Below, one piece after another: positions 39,764 to 49,298 of a stretch of 64,000 nucleotides of DNA. The translations under genes were made by a program, and so were the position numbers. The stretch is from the NCBI GenBank assembly GCA_025362815.1, contig JANYFG010000066.1:1-64000 (forward strand), read 5' to 3'. Numbering within the stretch: position 1 is the stretch's first letter; every line of letters starts with the position of its first letter. The stretch is from Rhodospirillales bacterium (GTDB lineage: Bacteria > Pseudomonadota > Alphaproteobacteria > Acetobacterales > Acetobacteraceae). The notes beneath the pieces were generated by a model that saw nothing but the letters and a program-made list of their open reading frames with translations, did no database searches and was not told the DNA's origin.

Positions 39764-42547
39764 ATGGATGATCTGCTCAGCGATTTTCTCACCGAAACCA
39801 ACGAAAGCCTGGCCGAGGCCGACCTCGCCCTCGTCAAACTGGAGCAGGAGCCGCAGGACGCTCCCACGCTCTCGCTTATTTTCCGGCTCGTGCACACCAT
39901 CAAGGGCACCTGCGGCTTTTTGGGCCTGCCCCGCCTTGAACGGGTGGCCCATGCCGCCGAAAACGTCCTCGGCCGGGTGCGGGACGGCGTTCTGCCCGTC
40001 ACGCCAGACCTCGTCACCGCCATCCTCAGCTCTCTCGACCGCATCAAGCTGATCGTCGCGGGCCTTGCCAGCAACGGCGTGGAACCGGATGGATCGGACG
40101 CGGATCTGATCCTCAATCTCGAGGCCGTCAGCGAAGGCAAAACCCAGCAAGCCCCCGCCACCTCGGTTGCGACGCAGCCCCCCGCGCCGCCCCCCACCGC
40201 GCCGCCCCACACCGCGCCGCCCCACACCGCGCCGAAACCCACCAGCCAGGAGGAAACGCCCTCCGTCCCCGCGGAAGCACCTCCAGAACCACCGCCGCCG
40301 CCCCCTGCCATAGAGATCCCCCCTGCCGCCGAGGCGCAGGCCCCGGAACAGGCCCTCGCCGGCCAGACCATCCGCGTCGGCGTGGACGTGATCGAAAATC
40401 TCATGACCCTGGTCAGCGAGCTGGTCCTCACCCGCAACCAGTTGCTGCAACAGGCCAGATCCCAGGAAAACAGCGGCTTCACCGGCCCCTTGCAGCGCCT
40501 GTCGCACATCACATCGGATCTGCAGGAAGGCGTGATGAAAACGCGCATGCAGCCGATCGGCAACGCCTGGAACAAACTGCCGCGAATCGTCCGCGACCTC
40601 GCGCGCGAGCTCGGCAAAAAGATCGAACTGACCATGCTCGGCGCCGAAACCGAGCTGGACCGTCAGGTGCTCGAACTCATCAAAGACCCGCTCACCCACA
40701 TGGTCCGCAACAGCGGCGACCACGGGCTTGAAACAACCGCGGAACGCCGCGCCGTCGGCAAACCGGAAACCGGGCGCATCACGCTCAACGCGTTCCACGA
40801 AGGCGGCCATATCGTCATCGAAATCGCAGATGACGGGCGCGGCCTCCCAATCGACCGTATCAAGTCCAAGGTTCTCTCCAAAGGCCTGGCCACCGAGGCC
40901 GACCTCGCGGCCATGAGCGACGAAGCCATCCAACGCTTCATCTTCCGTGCCGGCTTCTCCACGGCCGCGGCCGTCACCGCCGTGTCCGGCCGCGGCGTGG
41001 GCATGGATGTCGTCAAAACGAATATCGAGCGGATCGGCGGCACGATCGAACTTAAAAGCCGCCCCGGCGAAGGCACCGTCTTCACCATCAAGATCCCGCT
41101 CACGCTCGCCATCGTCTCCGCCCTCATCGTGCAGGCCGGCGCGGAACGGTTCGCCATTCCGCAGATCAGCGTCGTCGAGTTGGTCCGCGCCCGCGAAGCC
41201 GGACTGGCCGCGGCCAACGATGACCGGGAAACCGTCACCAGCGTGGTGGAGCGCATCAACGGCACTCCCGTCCTGCGGCTGCGAGACAGGCTGCTCCCCC
41301 TCGTCAGCCTGGACGATCTGCTACGGCTGCGCGAGCCAGCCCACCAGCACACCAGCACCGCCGCCCTGGCCGCGGGCAACACCAAGGCAGACGGCACACT
41401 CACCATCATCGTGGCCAAGGTCGGCGCCAGCCATGTCGGCCTCATCGTCGATCGTGTGTTCGACACCGAGGAGATCGTGGTCAAGCCGGTGGCTCCCGTT
41501 TTGCGCCATATCAGCATGTTCAGCGGCAACACCATCCTGGGGGACGGCTCCGTGATCATGATCCTCGACCCCAGCGGAATCGCCCGCGCCAGTGGCATCG
41601 CCGGCGCGTCTGACGGCCGCCACGGTGGCCCCGCCACACCCACAACCCTCACAGGAGAGGCGCACACGGACAAAACCGCCATGCTGCTGTTCCGCGTCGG
41701 CGCTTCCGATATCAAGGCCGTGCCCCTGGGGCTCGTGGCCAGGCTGGAGAACATCGCGCAGGACCGCGTCGAAACCGCGGCCGGCCTTCCCGTCACCCAA
41801 TATCGCGGCAGGCTGATGCGCCTCGTGCCCATGTCCGGCCATCTGGACACCACCAAACCCCACCAGGCGGTACTCGTCTTCACCGACAGCAACACCGGCA
41901 TCGGCGGCGACCGTCGCATGGGCCTGATCGTCGAGGAGATCGTCGATGTCGTCGAAGATACGATGAACATCGAACTCAGCGGGCGCCGCGAAGGCGTGCT
42001 CGGCACCGCCATCATCGCCGGCCGCGCCACCGATGTGATCGACACATCGTTCTGGCTCACCCAGGCCCAGCCCGACTGGTTCGACAAACCCGCCGATGTC
42101 GCGGATGGCGGCAGCCACCGCGCCAGACTTCTGGTGGTTGAGGACAGCGACTTCTTCCGCCAGATGATCGTGCCCGTGCTGCAGGCCGCCGGCTACGAGG
42201 TCATCGGCGTGTCAGACGCAGCTAGGGCGCTCGCGCTGCGCGACAACGGCCAGATGTTCCAGGCCGTCATCTCCGATATCGAGATGCCGGGTATGGACGG
42301 GCTGGGCTTCGTCCGCGCAATCCGCGCACAAGGCGCGTGGTCCAACCTGCCGGTCATTGCCCTCAGCGGCCGCGTGTCCGAACGCGACATCGATCGCGGC
42401 CGAGAGGCCGGCTTTACCGACTATGTGGGCAAATTCTCCCAGGAAGCCCTGCTGGCCAGTCTGCGCCAATGCCTGGCGCAAGGTGTAACCCAAGGCGGTG
42501 CCCATCCCCCCTACCCCGAGGCACCGTCGCTCCGGATGGTCGCCTGA
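39764..42547 (+). CDS. cheA: Hybrid chemotaxis kinase CheA with C-terminal receiver
   Basis: Chemosensory histidine kinase of 927 residues. Order: HPt (P1) with phospho-acceptor H44 (LVHTIKGTCGFLG); a Pro-rich linker at about 128-200 where the CheY-binding P2 domain is normally found; dimerisation P3; HATPase P4 (HMVRNSGDHGLE, DDGRGLPIDRI, GRGVGMDVV); CheW-like P5; a second region from about 640 to 775 that again resembles a CheW domain; and a receiver domain with D838 (VISDIEMPGMDG). The linker contains three 15-bp repeats. First gene of cheA-cheW-cheY-cheB-cheR. Confidence 0.96.
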   Translation: MDDLLSDFLTETNESLAEADLALVKLEQEPQDAPTLSLIFRLVHTIKGTCGFLGLPRLERVAHAAENVLGRVRDGVLPVTPDLVTAILSSLDRIKLIVAGLASNGVEPDGSDADLILNLEAVSEGKTQQAPATSVATQPPAPPPTAPPHTAPPHTAPKPTSQEETPSVPAEAPPEPPPPPPAIEIPPAAEAQAPEQALAGQTIRVGVDVIENLMTLVSELVLTRNQLLQQARSQENSGFTGPLQRLSHITSDLQEGVMKTRMQPIGNAWNKLPRIVRDLARELGKKIELTMLGAETELDRQVLELIKDPLTHMVRNSGDHGLETTAERRAVGKPETGRITLNAFHEGGHIVIEIADDGRGLPIDRIKSKVLSKGLATEADLAAMSDEAIQRFIFRAGFSTAAAVTAVSGRGVGMDVVKTNIERIGGTIELKSRPGEGTVFTIKIPLTLAIVSALIVQAGAERFAIPQISVVELVRAREAGLAAANDDRETVTSVVERINGTPVLRLRDRLLPLVSLDDLLRLREPAHQHTSTAALAAGNTKADGTLTIIVAKVGASHVGLIVDRVFDTEEIVVKPVAPVLRHISMFSGNTILGDGSVIMILDPSGIARASGIAGASDGRHGGPATPTTLTGEAHTDKTAMLLFRVGASDIKAVPLGLVARLENIAQDRVETAAGLPVTQYRGRLMRLVPMSGHLDTTKPHQAVLVFTDSNTGIGGDRRMGLIVEEIVDVVEDTMNIELSGRREGVLGTAIIAGRATDVIDTSFWLTQAQPDWFDKPADVADGGSHRARLLVVEDSDFFRQMIVPVLQAAGYEVIGVSDAARALALRDNGQMFQAVISDIEMPGMDGLGFVRAIRAQGAWSNLPVIALSGRVSERDIDRGREAGFTDYVGKFSQEALLASLRQCLAQGVTQGGAHPPYPEAPSLRMVA
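40186..40230. repeat. Three 15-bp tandem repeats in the cheA linker
   Basis: GCCGCCCCACACCGC occurs at 40201-40215 and 40216-40230, with a one-mismatch copy at 40186-40200. It encodes repeated Pro-Pro-His-Thr-Ala within the P1-P3 linker and keeps the frame. Confidence 0.85.
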
Positions 42548-42577
42548 ATCATGAGCCCAAAACCCCCAGGACCAACC

Positions 42578-43066
42578 ATGCACGCTCACGCCACGATGTC
42601 TGCCATCAGTGCCCACGAAGCGGCCCCGCGGCAGGAGGAAGTCTTCGTCACCCTCTCCGTCGCCGACCAGCTCTGCGGCATTCCGGTGCTGGCGGTCCGA
42701 GATGTGCTGGGCCCGCAGGCCATCACCCGCATCCCGCTCGCGCCGCGCGAAGTCGCCGGCAGTCTCAATCTACGCGGCAGGATCGTCACCGCCATCGACC
42801 TGCGATGCCGCCTGTGCCTGCCGCCGGCGCCTGCGGAAACGGCCCAGATGTCCATCGTGGCAGAGCAGGCCGGCGAGCTCTACGCCTTGCTGGTCGACCA
42901 GGTGTCCGAGGTTCTCAGCCTGCCGCTGCGACAATTTGAGGCCAACCCACCAACGCTGCCCCAGGAATGGGCGCGGTTCAGCACGGGGGTCTATCGCCTG
43001 CAAGGCCGGCTCATGGCCGTGCTGGACGTCGGCCATCTTCTCGCCTTGTCCACCGAACCCGCGTGA
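42578..43066 (+). CDS. cheW: Chemotaxis coupling protein CheW
   Basis: Scaffold of about 162 residues that links CheA to receptors. SH3-like CheW domain: VFVTLSVADQLCGIPVLAVRDVLG, TRIPLAPREVAGSLNLRGRIVTAIDLR and a C-terminal GVYRLQGRLMAVLDVGHLL. ATG 42578 is preferred because AGGA lies about 6 nt upstream; ATG 42551, only 3 nt after the cheA stop, is in frame and would add nine residues. Confidence 0.95.
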   Translation: MHAHATMSAISAHEAAPRQEEVFVTLSVADQLCGIPVLAVRDVLGPQAITRIPLAPREVAGSLNLRGRIVTAIDLRCRLCLPPAPAETAQMSIVAEQAGELYALLVDQVSEVLSLPLRQFEANPPTLPQEWARFSTGVYRLQGRLMAVLDVGHLLALSTEPA

Positions 43067-43077
43067 GGGACACGACC

Positions 43078-43473
43078 ATGCCGGATGCACCGCCCAACGA
43101 CGCAACGCAGCACACATGCCTGGTGGTCGACGATAGCCGGGTCGTGCGCAAAGTCGCGCGCCGGATTCTTGAAACCAACGGCTTCAACGTCCGCGAAGCC
43201 GAAGACGGACAGGTCGCTCTCGAAAGCTGCCGGCAAAACATGCCTGATTCGGTTCTGCTCGACTGGAACATGCCCGTCATGAACGGCATCGAATTCCTCA
43301 AGGCCCTCCGGCTCGAATTCGGCCCCGACAAGCCGCCGGTCATGTTCTGCACCACCGAGAACGACATTTCGTTCATCGAGCAGGCCATTGCCAACGGTGC
43401 CCAGGAATTCATCATGAAGCCGTTCGACGAGGAGCTTCTTCTCGGCAAGTTTGCCCAGGTCGGGCTTCTGTGA
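43078..43473 (+). CDS. cheY: Single-domain response regulator CheY
   Basis: A 131-residue receiver domain. Acidic pair in CLVVDDSRVVRK, phospho-acceptor D62 (VLLDWNMPVMNG), conserved Thr in MFCTTEN and Lys in FIMKPFDEELL. Phosphorylated by CheA; expected to act on the flagellar motor or as a phosphate sink alongside the CheA receiver. ATG 43078 follows GGGA; the stop overlaps the cheB GTG (GTGA). Confidence 0.95.
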   Translation: MPDAPPNDATQHTCLVVDDSRVVRKVARRILETNGFNVREAEDGQVALESCRQNMPDSVLLDWNMPVMNGIEFLKALRLEFGPDKPPVMFCTTENDISFIEQAIANGAQEFIMKPFDEELLLGKFAQVGLL

Positions 43474-44588
43474 TCTCGCAACCCGCCATCGCCCGGCCAC
43501 CACCCCGCCCGCAAGCGGGGCCGCTCGACACGCCGATCGCCCGCGTGATGATCTGCGACGATTCTGTGGTCATCCGCGGCGCCATCACCCGCATGCTCGA
43601 AGCAGACCCCGGCATCAAGGTCGTGGCCCGCGTCGCCCACGGCGCGGCGGCACTCGCCGAACTCAAGCGCCAGCCAATCGACGTCATCGTGCTCGATATC
43701 GAAATGCCCGTCATGGATGGCCTGTTCGCATTGCCCCTGCTGCTGAAGGCAGACCCATCGGTCCGCATCATCATGGCGAGCACCCTGACCACGCGCGGTG
43801 CGGATATCGCCTTGCAGGCGCTGCGTCTGGGTGCTGCGGACTATGTCCCCAAACCTTCGACCGCCGCCATTCTGGACGACAGCTTCCGAAATGAACTGCT
43901 GGCGAAAATCCGCGGCCTTGCCCGTATCCGCCGCGCCACCCAGCCGGGCACCACCCCCTACACCGTCGCACCACCTGCCTTCCCTCTCCGGGCCGCCGGC
44001 CGCACGCGTCCCAGCCTGCTCGCAATCGGCAGCTCCACCGGCGGACCACAGGCCCTTTTCACACTCGTCCAGGGTCTGGGTCCCGCACTTTGCGTGCCTG
44101 TCGTGCTGACGCAACACATGCCGCGCACCTTCACGCGCATCCTGGCCGAGCATCTGACCAGGTTGGGCTTCATGCCATGCCACGAAGCCGAACACGGCCA
44201 GCGCCTGGAAGCCGGGCATATCTATCTCGCGCCCGGCGACCGTCACCTGTGCGTCGATGCCGCTGCCGGCGGCCTGCGGGCACGTCTGACCGACGATCCA
44301 CCCGAGAATTTCTGCAGGCCGTCCGTCGACCCCATGCTGCGATCAGCCTCCCTGGCATGCGGCGGCCGCGTGTTGATGGTCATGCTGACAGGCATGGGGC
44401 AGGACGGCCTGGCCGCCACGCGCGACCTTATTCAGGCCGGCGGCACCGCCTTGGCGCAGGACGAGGCAACCAGCGTCGTGTGGGGCATGCCCGGTGCCAT
44501 CGCCCACGCCGGGCTGTGCCATGCCATCCTGCCGCTGCCCCATCTTGCCGCAAAAATCCGCGATATTCTGGAGGCTAAAATACGATGA
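43470..44588 (+). CDS. cheB: Chemotaxis methylesterase CheB
   Basis: Demethylates and deamidates receptor glutamates for adaptation. The 372-residue protein has an N-terminal receiver with D76 (VLDIEMPVMDG), a linker and an esterase domain with the serine of IGSSTGGPQAL (about S189), His in LTQHMP and Asp in MLTGMGQDG. GTG start in a GTGA overlap with cheY; ATGA overlap with cheR. Confidence 0.96.
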   Translation: MISQPAIARPPPRPQAGPLDTPIARVMICDDSVVIRGAITRMLEADPGIKVVARVAHGAAALAELKRQPIDVIVLDIEMPVMDGLFALPLLLKADPSVRIIMASTLTTRGADIALQALRLGAADYVPKPSTAAILDDSFRNELLAKIRGLARIRRATQPGTTPYTVAPPAFPLRAAGRTRPSLLAIGSSTGGPQALFTLVQGLGPALCVPVVLTQHMPRTFTRILAEHLTRLGFMPCHEAEHGQRLEAGHIYLAPGDRHLCVDAAAGGLRARLTDDPPENFCRPSVDPMLRSASLACGGRVLMVMLTGMGQDGLAATRDLIQAGGTALAQDEATSVVWGMPGAIAHAGLCHAILPLPHLAAKIRDILEAKIR

Positions 44589-45457
44589 AGCCAGGCAGTT
44601 TCGATATCCTTTCCGGACTGCTCTACTCCGGCTCCGGCCTCGTCATTGGGCCAGACAAGCTCTACCTCCTCGAAAACCGCCTCGGCCCGGTGATGAAACG
44701 CCACGCCATCCCCGATCTCGATGCGTTAGCGGCGCGCATTCGGATGCCCACACTGGGAAATCCCGGAGGGAAACTGGAGCAGGACGTCATCGAGGCGATG
44801 ACCACCAACGAAAGCTTCTTCTTTCGTGACGAAAAGCCGTTCACCCATTTCAAAAATCATGTGCTGCCGCGCCTCACCGCCACCAGGTCTGCCAGCGCAA
44901 AACTGCGCATCTGGTCAGCCGCCGCCAGCACTGGGCAGGAAGCGTATTCATTGGCAATGATCGTGTCCGAAAATAAGGCCATGCTCGGCAGCCGATCCGT
45001 CGAGATCGTGGGCACAGACATCGCCCGCGAGCCACTCGCTCGCGCACAGGAAGGCCTCTACACGCAATTCGAAGTCCAGCGTGGCCTACCCATGCAGAAC
45101 CTTGTCAAATACTTCAGAAAAGACGGTTCGAACTGGCGGATCAACGATGCGATCCGCGCAATGGCACAGTTCCGCGTATGGAACCTGCTCGCCGATCTCC
45201 GCACGCTTGGCCAATTCGATGTCGTGTTCTGTCGCAACGTCCTGATCTATTTTGACCAGCCCACCAAGGCGCGGGTATTGGAGGCCATCGCCAAACAAAT
45301 GCCGGCAGACGGCATTCTCTACCTCGGCGGCGCGGAGACGGTCCTCGGCATCACCGCCGTCTTTGCCGGCCAGCCAGGGGAGAGAGGTGTCTACGAAAAG
45401 ACCGAAATTGCTGGCACTCGACCTAACCTGGTCGCAGCCCTGCAAGGCGCACGCTGA
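44585..45457 (+). CDS. cheR: Chemotaxis methyltransferase CheR
   Basis: Methylates receptor glutamates using SAM, opposing CheB. The 290-residue protein has the N-terminal helical CheR domain and a SAM-binding C-terminal domain: TTNESFFFRDEKPF, IWSAAASTGQEAYSLAM, GTDIAREPLARAQEG and DVVFCRNVLIYFD. GGAGG lies 11 nt before the ATG, inside cheB. Last gene of the che operon; converges with the next gene at a 7-bp gap. Confidence 0.96.
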   Translation: MKPGSFDILSGLLYSGSGLVIGPDKLYLLENRLGPVMKRHAIPDLDALAARIRMPTLGNPGGKLEQDVIEAMTTNESFFFRDEKPFTHFKNHVLPRLTATRSASAKLRIWSAAASTGQEAYSLAMIVSENKAMLGSRSVEIVGTDIAREPLARAQEGLYTQFEVQRGLPMQNLVKYFRKDGSNWRINDAIRAMAQFRVWNLLADLRTLGQFDVVFCRNVLIYFDQPTKARVLEAIAKQMPADGILYLGGAETVLGITAVFAGQPGERGVYEKTEIAGTRPNLVAALQGAR

Positions 45458-45464
45458 CGATGCG

Positions 45465-46589
45465 TTATGCAAATCCACCGCGTGCCGCAACCGGCCAAAG
45501 GCATTCCACACGCCCACGCCGCACGCCCACATACCAGTCGAAGCGGTCCACGGTGGGGTCGCAATGCCCCGGAACCAAACGAAGTTTTTCGCCCACGAGC
45601 GGCACCGCCGTCCCATCCTGTATCGACAATTTGCCGTGTTCGTCGCTGGCGCCGACATACGAAACGCCCGGCCTCTGCCAAACCCTCGGCATTCCGCTAT
45701 CGATCGCCACGGCCTTGTGCCCGGCATCCAGCACCGCCACCCCCGGCTGTGCCGCGCTCATCACCGTGGAGAGAACGAACAGACTATGCCGAAAGCGGCT
45801 GATCGGTCGCCCATCGGCGTCCAGATTGGCGGCATAATCGGCATCCATGAAGCAGTAGCTGCCAGCTTGAATCTCCGTATAGACGCCCGAGGCCGCCTCC
45901 ATTTCGAACGTCCCCGTCCCGGCTCCGCCCACGATCGCGCATTCAAGCCCCACCTGGCGCAATTGCTCCACCGTCCGGCGCGCATCATCGCAGGCCGATG
46001 CAATGGCCGCGTGCCTGCCCGCGTGTGTTCGCACATGTTGCGCGCTGCCATGATAGGCTTGCAAACCGCCGAACGTGAGATGGGGCGAGGCGGCTATCAC
46101 CTGGGCCAACGCCACCGCATCCGGCCCCGGCGCCACTCCGCAGCGTCCCGCCCCCACATCGATTTCCACCAGAACCGAGATCGTGACATCGGCTGAAGCC
46201 GCCGCCGCCTCAATCGCCGCCACCTGCGCCGCATCATCCGCACACACCGCAATCCGCGTGATACGTGCCAACGCCGCCAGCCGCGCGAGCTTGTCGGCGC
46301 CCACCACCTCATTGCTCACCAGAATGTCGGGAACGCCGCCCCAGGCCAGCACCTCCGCCTCCGCCACCTTCTGCACACATTGCCCTACAGCGCCACGGGC
46401 CATCTGCAAATGCGCGATCACCGGGGACTTATGGGTTTTGGCGTGCGCCCGAAGCTTCACCCCGGCGCCGCTGATTATCCCCGCCATCACGTCAAGATTG
46501 GCCTCGAACGCCTCGAGGTCGATCACCAAAGCCGGCGTATCGATCTCGTGTTCAGCCATGCCCACGCGGGCGGGGGGTGTCTGCAACAT
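45465..46589 (-). CDS. Fold-type III PLP enzyme, D-threonine / 3-hydroxy-D-aspartate aldolase family
   Basis: A 374-residue alanine-racemase-fold enzyme of the DSD1/D-threonine aldolase group. The PLP lysine lies in LRAHAKTHKSP, phosphate-binding residues are in GGAGTGTFEM, and the metal-binding HxC/HxD pair in LVPGHCDPTV is typical of this group (divalent metal needed). It probably cleaves beta-hydroxy D-amino acids to glycine and an aldehyde or glyoxylate; the exact substrate cannot be read from sequence. AAGGAG lies 7 nt before ATG 46589. Confidence 0.87.
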   Translation of the reverse strand: MLQTPPARVGMAEHEIDTPALVIDLEAFEANLDVMAGIISGAGVKLRAHAKTHKSPVIAHLQMARGAVGQCVQKVAEAEVLAWGGVPDILVSNEVVGADKLARLAALARITRIAVCADDAAQVAAIEAAAASADVTISVLVEIDVGAGRCGVAPGPDAVALAQVIAASPHLTFGGLQAYHGSAQHVRTHAGRHAAIASACDDARRTVEQLRQVGLECAIVGGAGTGTFEMEAASGVYTEIQAGSYCFMDADYAANLDADGRPISRFRHSLFVLSTVMSAAQPGVAVLDAGHKAVAIDSGMPRVWQRPGVSYVGASDEHGKLSIQDGTAVPLVGEKLRLVPGHCDPTVDRFDWYVGVRRGRVECLWPVAARGGFA

Positions 46590-46704
46590 CCAGGATCTCC
46601 TTCAGCGGACAGTTTTACGGCCCACAAAAAGAAAGACCATACCCGCCCCCCCATCTGCAGCGCCGCGAGCCGTCAGAAGATTGCTGCGGCGTCAGAAGGC
46701 ACGC

Positions 46705-48114
46705 CTAATGCCCAGCATTTTCGCCCGAGAAATCAGGCGCATCGAGACCGCTGGCCTCTAGCTGCGTCACCAACGCCGTCTTCAGCCGCTCCAGCCCCTC
46801 GTCGGTCGAGGCTTCGCAGCGCGCCACAAGCACCGCCTGTGTGTTCGAAGCGCGCAGCAGCCACCAGCCGTCGTCGGTCAGCACCCGCACGCCGTCGATC
46901 TCAGACACATTGGCCCCCTCGGCCGCCAACCGCGCGGCCACTTCGGTGATCACGGTGAATTTCCGTTGATCGTCGCAGTTGAACCGAAGTTCCGGCGTGT
47001 TGATCACATGCGGCAGGGCCAACCGCACATCCGCCAACGTCCCATCCATCCGCGCCACGATGCCCAGCAGGCGCACCCCGGCGTAAAGCGCATCGTCGAA
47101 GCCATACCATTTGTCGGCAAAGAACACGTGGCCCGACATCTCGCCGGCCAGCGGGCATCCGGTCTCGGCCATCTTCGCCTTGATCAGGCTGTGGCCGGTC
47201 TTCCACATCAACGGCCTGCCCCCGGCCTTCGCCACCTCGTCGAACAGCACCTGGCTCGCCTTCACATCGGCGATGATGGTGGCGCCCGGATGGCTTTTGA
47301 GCACATCGCGCGCCAGCACAACCAAAAGCTGGTCACCGAACAAAATCGCACCCGTGTTGTCCACCGCCCCAATCCGGTCGGCATCGCCATCGAACGCAAT
47401 CCCCAAATCAGCCTTGCGCCCGGCGACCTCGGCAATCAGCGCCTCGAGGTTCTTCGGCACGGTCGGGTCGGGATGATGGTTCGGAAACCCGCCGTCGATC
47501 TCCGGATAAAGGATCGTATGCGTGCCCGGCAGGCGTGCCACCAGGCGCTCGAGCACGTCGCCCGCGGCGCCGTTGCCGTTATCCCAAACCACGTTTAGCG
47601 CGCGGCTGCCGCCATCCCAGTCCTGCGCCAGACGATCGATATACGCGTCCGAAACGTCGATCGTGGTGTCAGACCCCGCGGCCTCGTCCACCACGTCGCC
47701 CGTCTCCGCCATCTGGCCGAGTTCGCGAATCTGCGCCCCGAAAAACGGCTTGCGGGCGAGCATCATCTTGAAACCATTGTAATCCGGCGGATTGTGGCTG
47801 CCCGTCACCATCACCGCGCCATCGGTTTTATGGATGGTGGACGCGAAATACAGCATCGGCGTGGGCCCCAGACCAACCCGGATCACCTCGATGCCGCTGG
47901 CCTTCAGGCCATCCACCAAAGCCGGCTCCAGATCGGGAGACGACACGCGGCCGTCATATCCCACTGCCACCGTCTTGCCGCCGGCCCGCATCACAACCGA
48001 GCCGAAACAACGGCCGATCGCGAACGCATCGGCCGGGTAGAGCGTTTTGCCCACAATTCCACGAATGTCGTATTCGCGCAAAACGGTTGCGTCGAAATGA
48101 TGAATAAAGCTCAT
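46705..48114 (-). CDS. Phosphomannomutase/phosphoglucomutase (PMM/PGM)
   Basis: Interconverts 1- and 6-phosphates of mannose or glucose for exopolysaccharide, LPS and nucleotide sugars. The 469-residue protein is of the AlgC/ManB type: [12 protein letters not shown] near the N-terminus, phosphoserine loop [15 protein letters not shown], metal loop [11 protein letters not shown], sugar loop [12 protein letters not shown] 48114 is chosen because the family starts a few residues before YDIRG; the frame is open 90 bp further. Next to galU, which uses its product glucose-1-phosphate. Confidence 0.93.
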   Translation of the reverse strand: MSFIHHFDATVLREYDIRGIVGKTLYPADAFAIGRCFGSVVMRAGGKTVAVGYDGRVSSPDLEPALVDGLKASGIEVIRVGLGPTPMLYFASTIHKTDGAVMVTGSHNPPDYNGFKMMLARKPFFGAQIRELGQMAETGDVVDEAAGSDTTIDVSDAYIDRLAQDWDGGSRALNVVWDNGNGAAGDVLERLVARLPGTHTILYPEIDGGFPNHHPDPTVPKNLEALIAEVAGRKADLGIAFDGDADRIGAVDNTGAILFGDQLLVVLARDVLKSHPGATIIADVKASQVLFDEVAKAGGRPLMWKTGHSLIKAKMAETGCPLAGEMSGHVFFADKWYGFDDALYAGVRLLGIVARMDGTLADVRLALPHVINTPELRFNCDDQRKFTVITEVAARLAAEGANVSEIDGVRVLTDDGWWLLRASNTQAVLVARCEASTDEGLERLKTALVTQLEASGLDAPDFSGENAGH

Positions 48115-48213
48115 TATCGTTTCATCCCCAGCATTTATCGTCGGCAGCAATCGTCTCGAAAGCATCGTCCGGCCAGTCCGCCCCGGTCCCACGGCCGAAC
48201 GCAACCCGCGATA

Positions 48214-49080
48214 TCAGGTATAGTGCTTCAGGAATTCCCGCACCGCCGGCGCCATATCCGGCCGCTTCAAGGCAAAGGCGATCTGCGCTTCCAGAAACCC
48301 GATCTTGTCGCCGCAATCGAACCGACGCCCTTCATAGCGCAGCCCATGGAACGGCACCTGCCCGATCATCTTCGCCATCGCATCGGTCAACTGAACCTCG
48401 TTGCCGGCGCCGCGCTCCATCCGGCTCAGATGCTCGATCACGCCGGAGGTCAGCACATACCGGCCGATAATCGAAAGATTCGAAGGCGCATCCTCCGGCT
48501 TCGGCTTCTCCACCAGGCCGCGCACTTCCACCAGCCGTCCATCATCGGACCCGATATCCAGAATGCCGTAACGATTGGTCTGCGCGCGCGGCACTTCCGT
48601 CACCGCCACCACGCAGCCGCCGGTCTCGTTGTAGGCATCCGCCAGCTGCTGGGTGCACGGCACGTTCGACATCACGAGGTCGTCTGGCAACAGGATCGCG
48701 AAGGGGTCGTCGCCGATGAAGGCGCGCGCGCACCAGATGGCGTGTCCCAGTCCCAGCGGCTCCTGCTGGCGCACCGTGCTGATCGAACCCGGCGGCATCT
48801 GCAACTCACGCAGCATCGCCAATTCGGCGTTCTTGCTGCGGGCGCGAAGCGTGGCTTCCAGCTCGTAGGCAATGTCGAAATGCTCCACGATCGCCGTCTT
48901 GCCGCGCCCCGTCACCATGCAGAACTGTTGGATGCCGGCGGCCCGCGCCTCATCCACGGCATATTGAATCAATGGCTTATCAACAACAGGCAGCATCTCC
49001 TTGGCCATCGCCTTGGTGGCGGGCAAGAAGCGTGTGCCGAGTCCGGCCACGGGAAACACAGCCTTGCGGAGCGGCTTCAT
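48214..49080 (-). CDS. galU: UTP-glucose-1-phosphate uridylyltransferase GalU
   Basis: Makes UDP-glucose for polysaccharides and LPS. The 288-residue protein begins with the nucleotide-binding loop AVFPVAGLGTRFLPATKAMAKEMLPV, followed by EPLGLGHAIWCAR and LLPDDLVM. ATG 49080 is used (a GTG immediately precedes it); AAGGAC lies about 10 nt upstream. Upstream of PMM/PGM in the same orientation with a 100-bp gap, so glucose-6-phosphate to UDP-glucose is encoded by neighbours. Confidence 0.96.
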   Translation of the reverse strand: MKPLRKAVFPVAGLGTRFLPATKAMAKEMLPVVDKPLIQYAVDEARAAGIQQFCMVTGRGKTAIVEHFDIAYELEATLRARSKNAELAMLRELQMPPGSISTVRQQEPLGLGHAIWCARAFIGDDPFAILLPDDLVMSNVPCTQQLADAYNETGGCVVAVTEVPRAQTNRYGILDIGSDDGRLVEVRGLVEKPKPEDAPSNLSIIGRYVLTSGVIEHLSRMERGAGNEVQLTDAMAKMIGQVPFHGLRYEGRRFDCGDKIGFLEAQIAFALKRPDMAPAVREFLKHYT

Positions 49081-49233
49081 CACGATGTTGGTCCTTTAGC
49101 ATTCAGCTTGCGGGCACGTCGCCGGAACCGACATCGTAACGCCTGCCAAATGGCAATCGCTCATGACCGATTCCGTTCCACTATGGGAGGTAGCACGCAG
49201 CGCCACGTTTCCACAGGCATGGAGTGTGACGAA

Positions 49234-49248
49234 ATTTATTCAATAAAT
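49234..49248. repeat. AT-only palindrome upstream of galU
   Basis: ATTTATT-C-AATAAAT, a perfect 7-bp inverted repeat around one base, stands out in the GC-rich 218-bp gap between the J-domain gene and galU. It could be an operator or part of the galU promoter; nothing more is visible there. Confidence 0.45.
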
Positions 49249-49298
49249 GATTCGGTTTCATGGACATGTCCCACGCGTTGGAACGCGCCCACCCAGCG

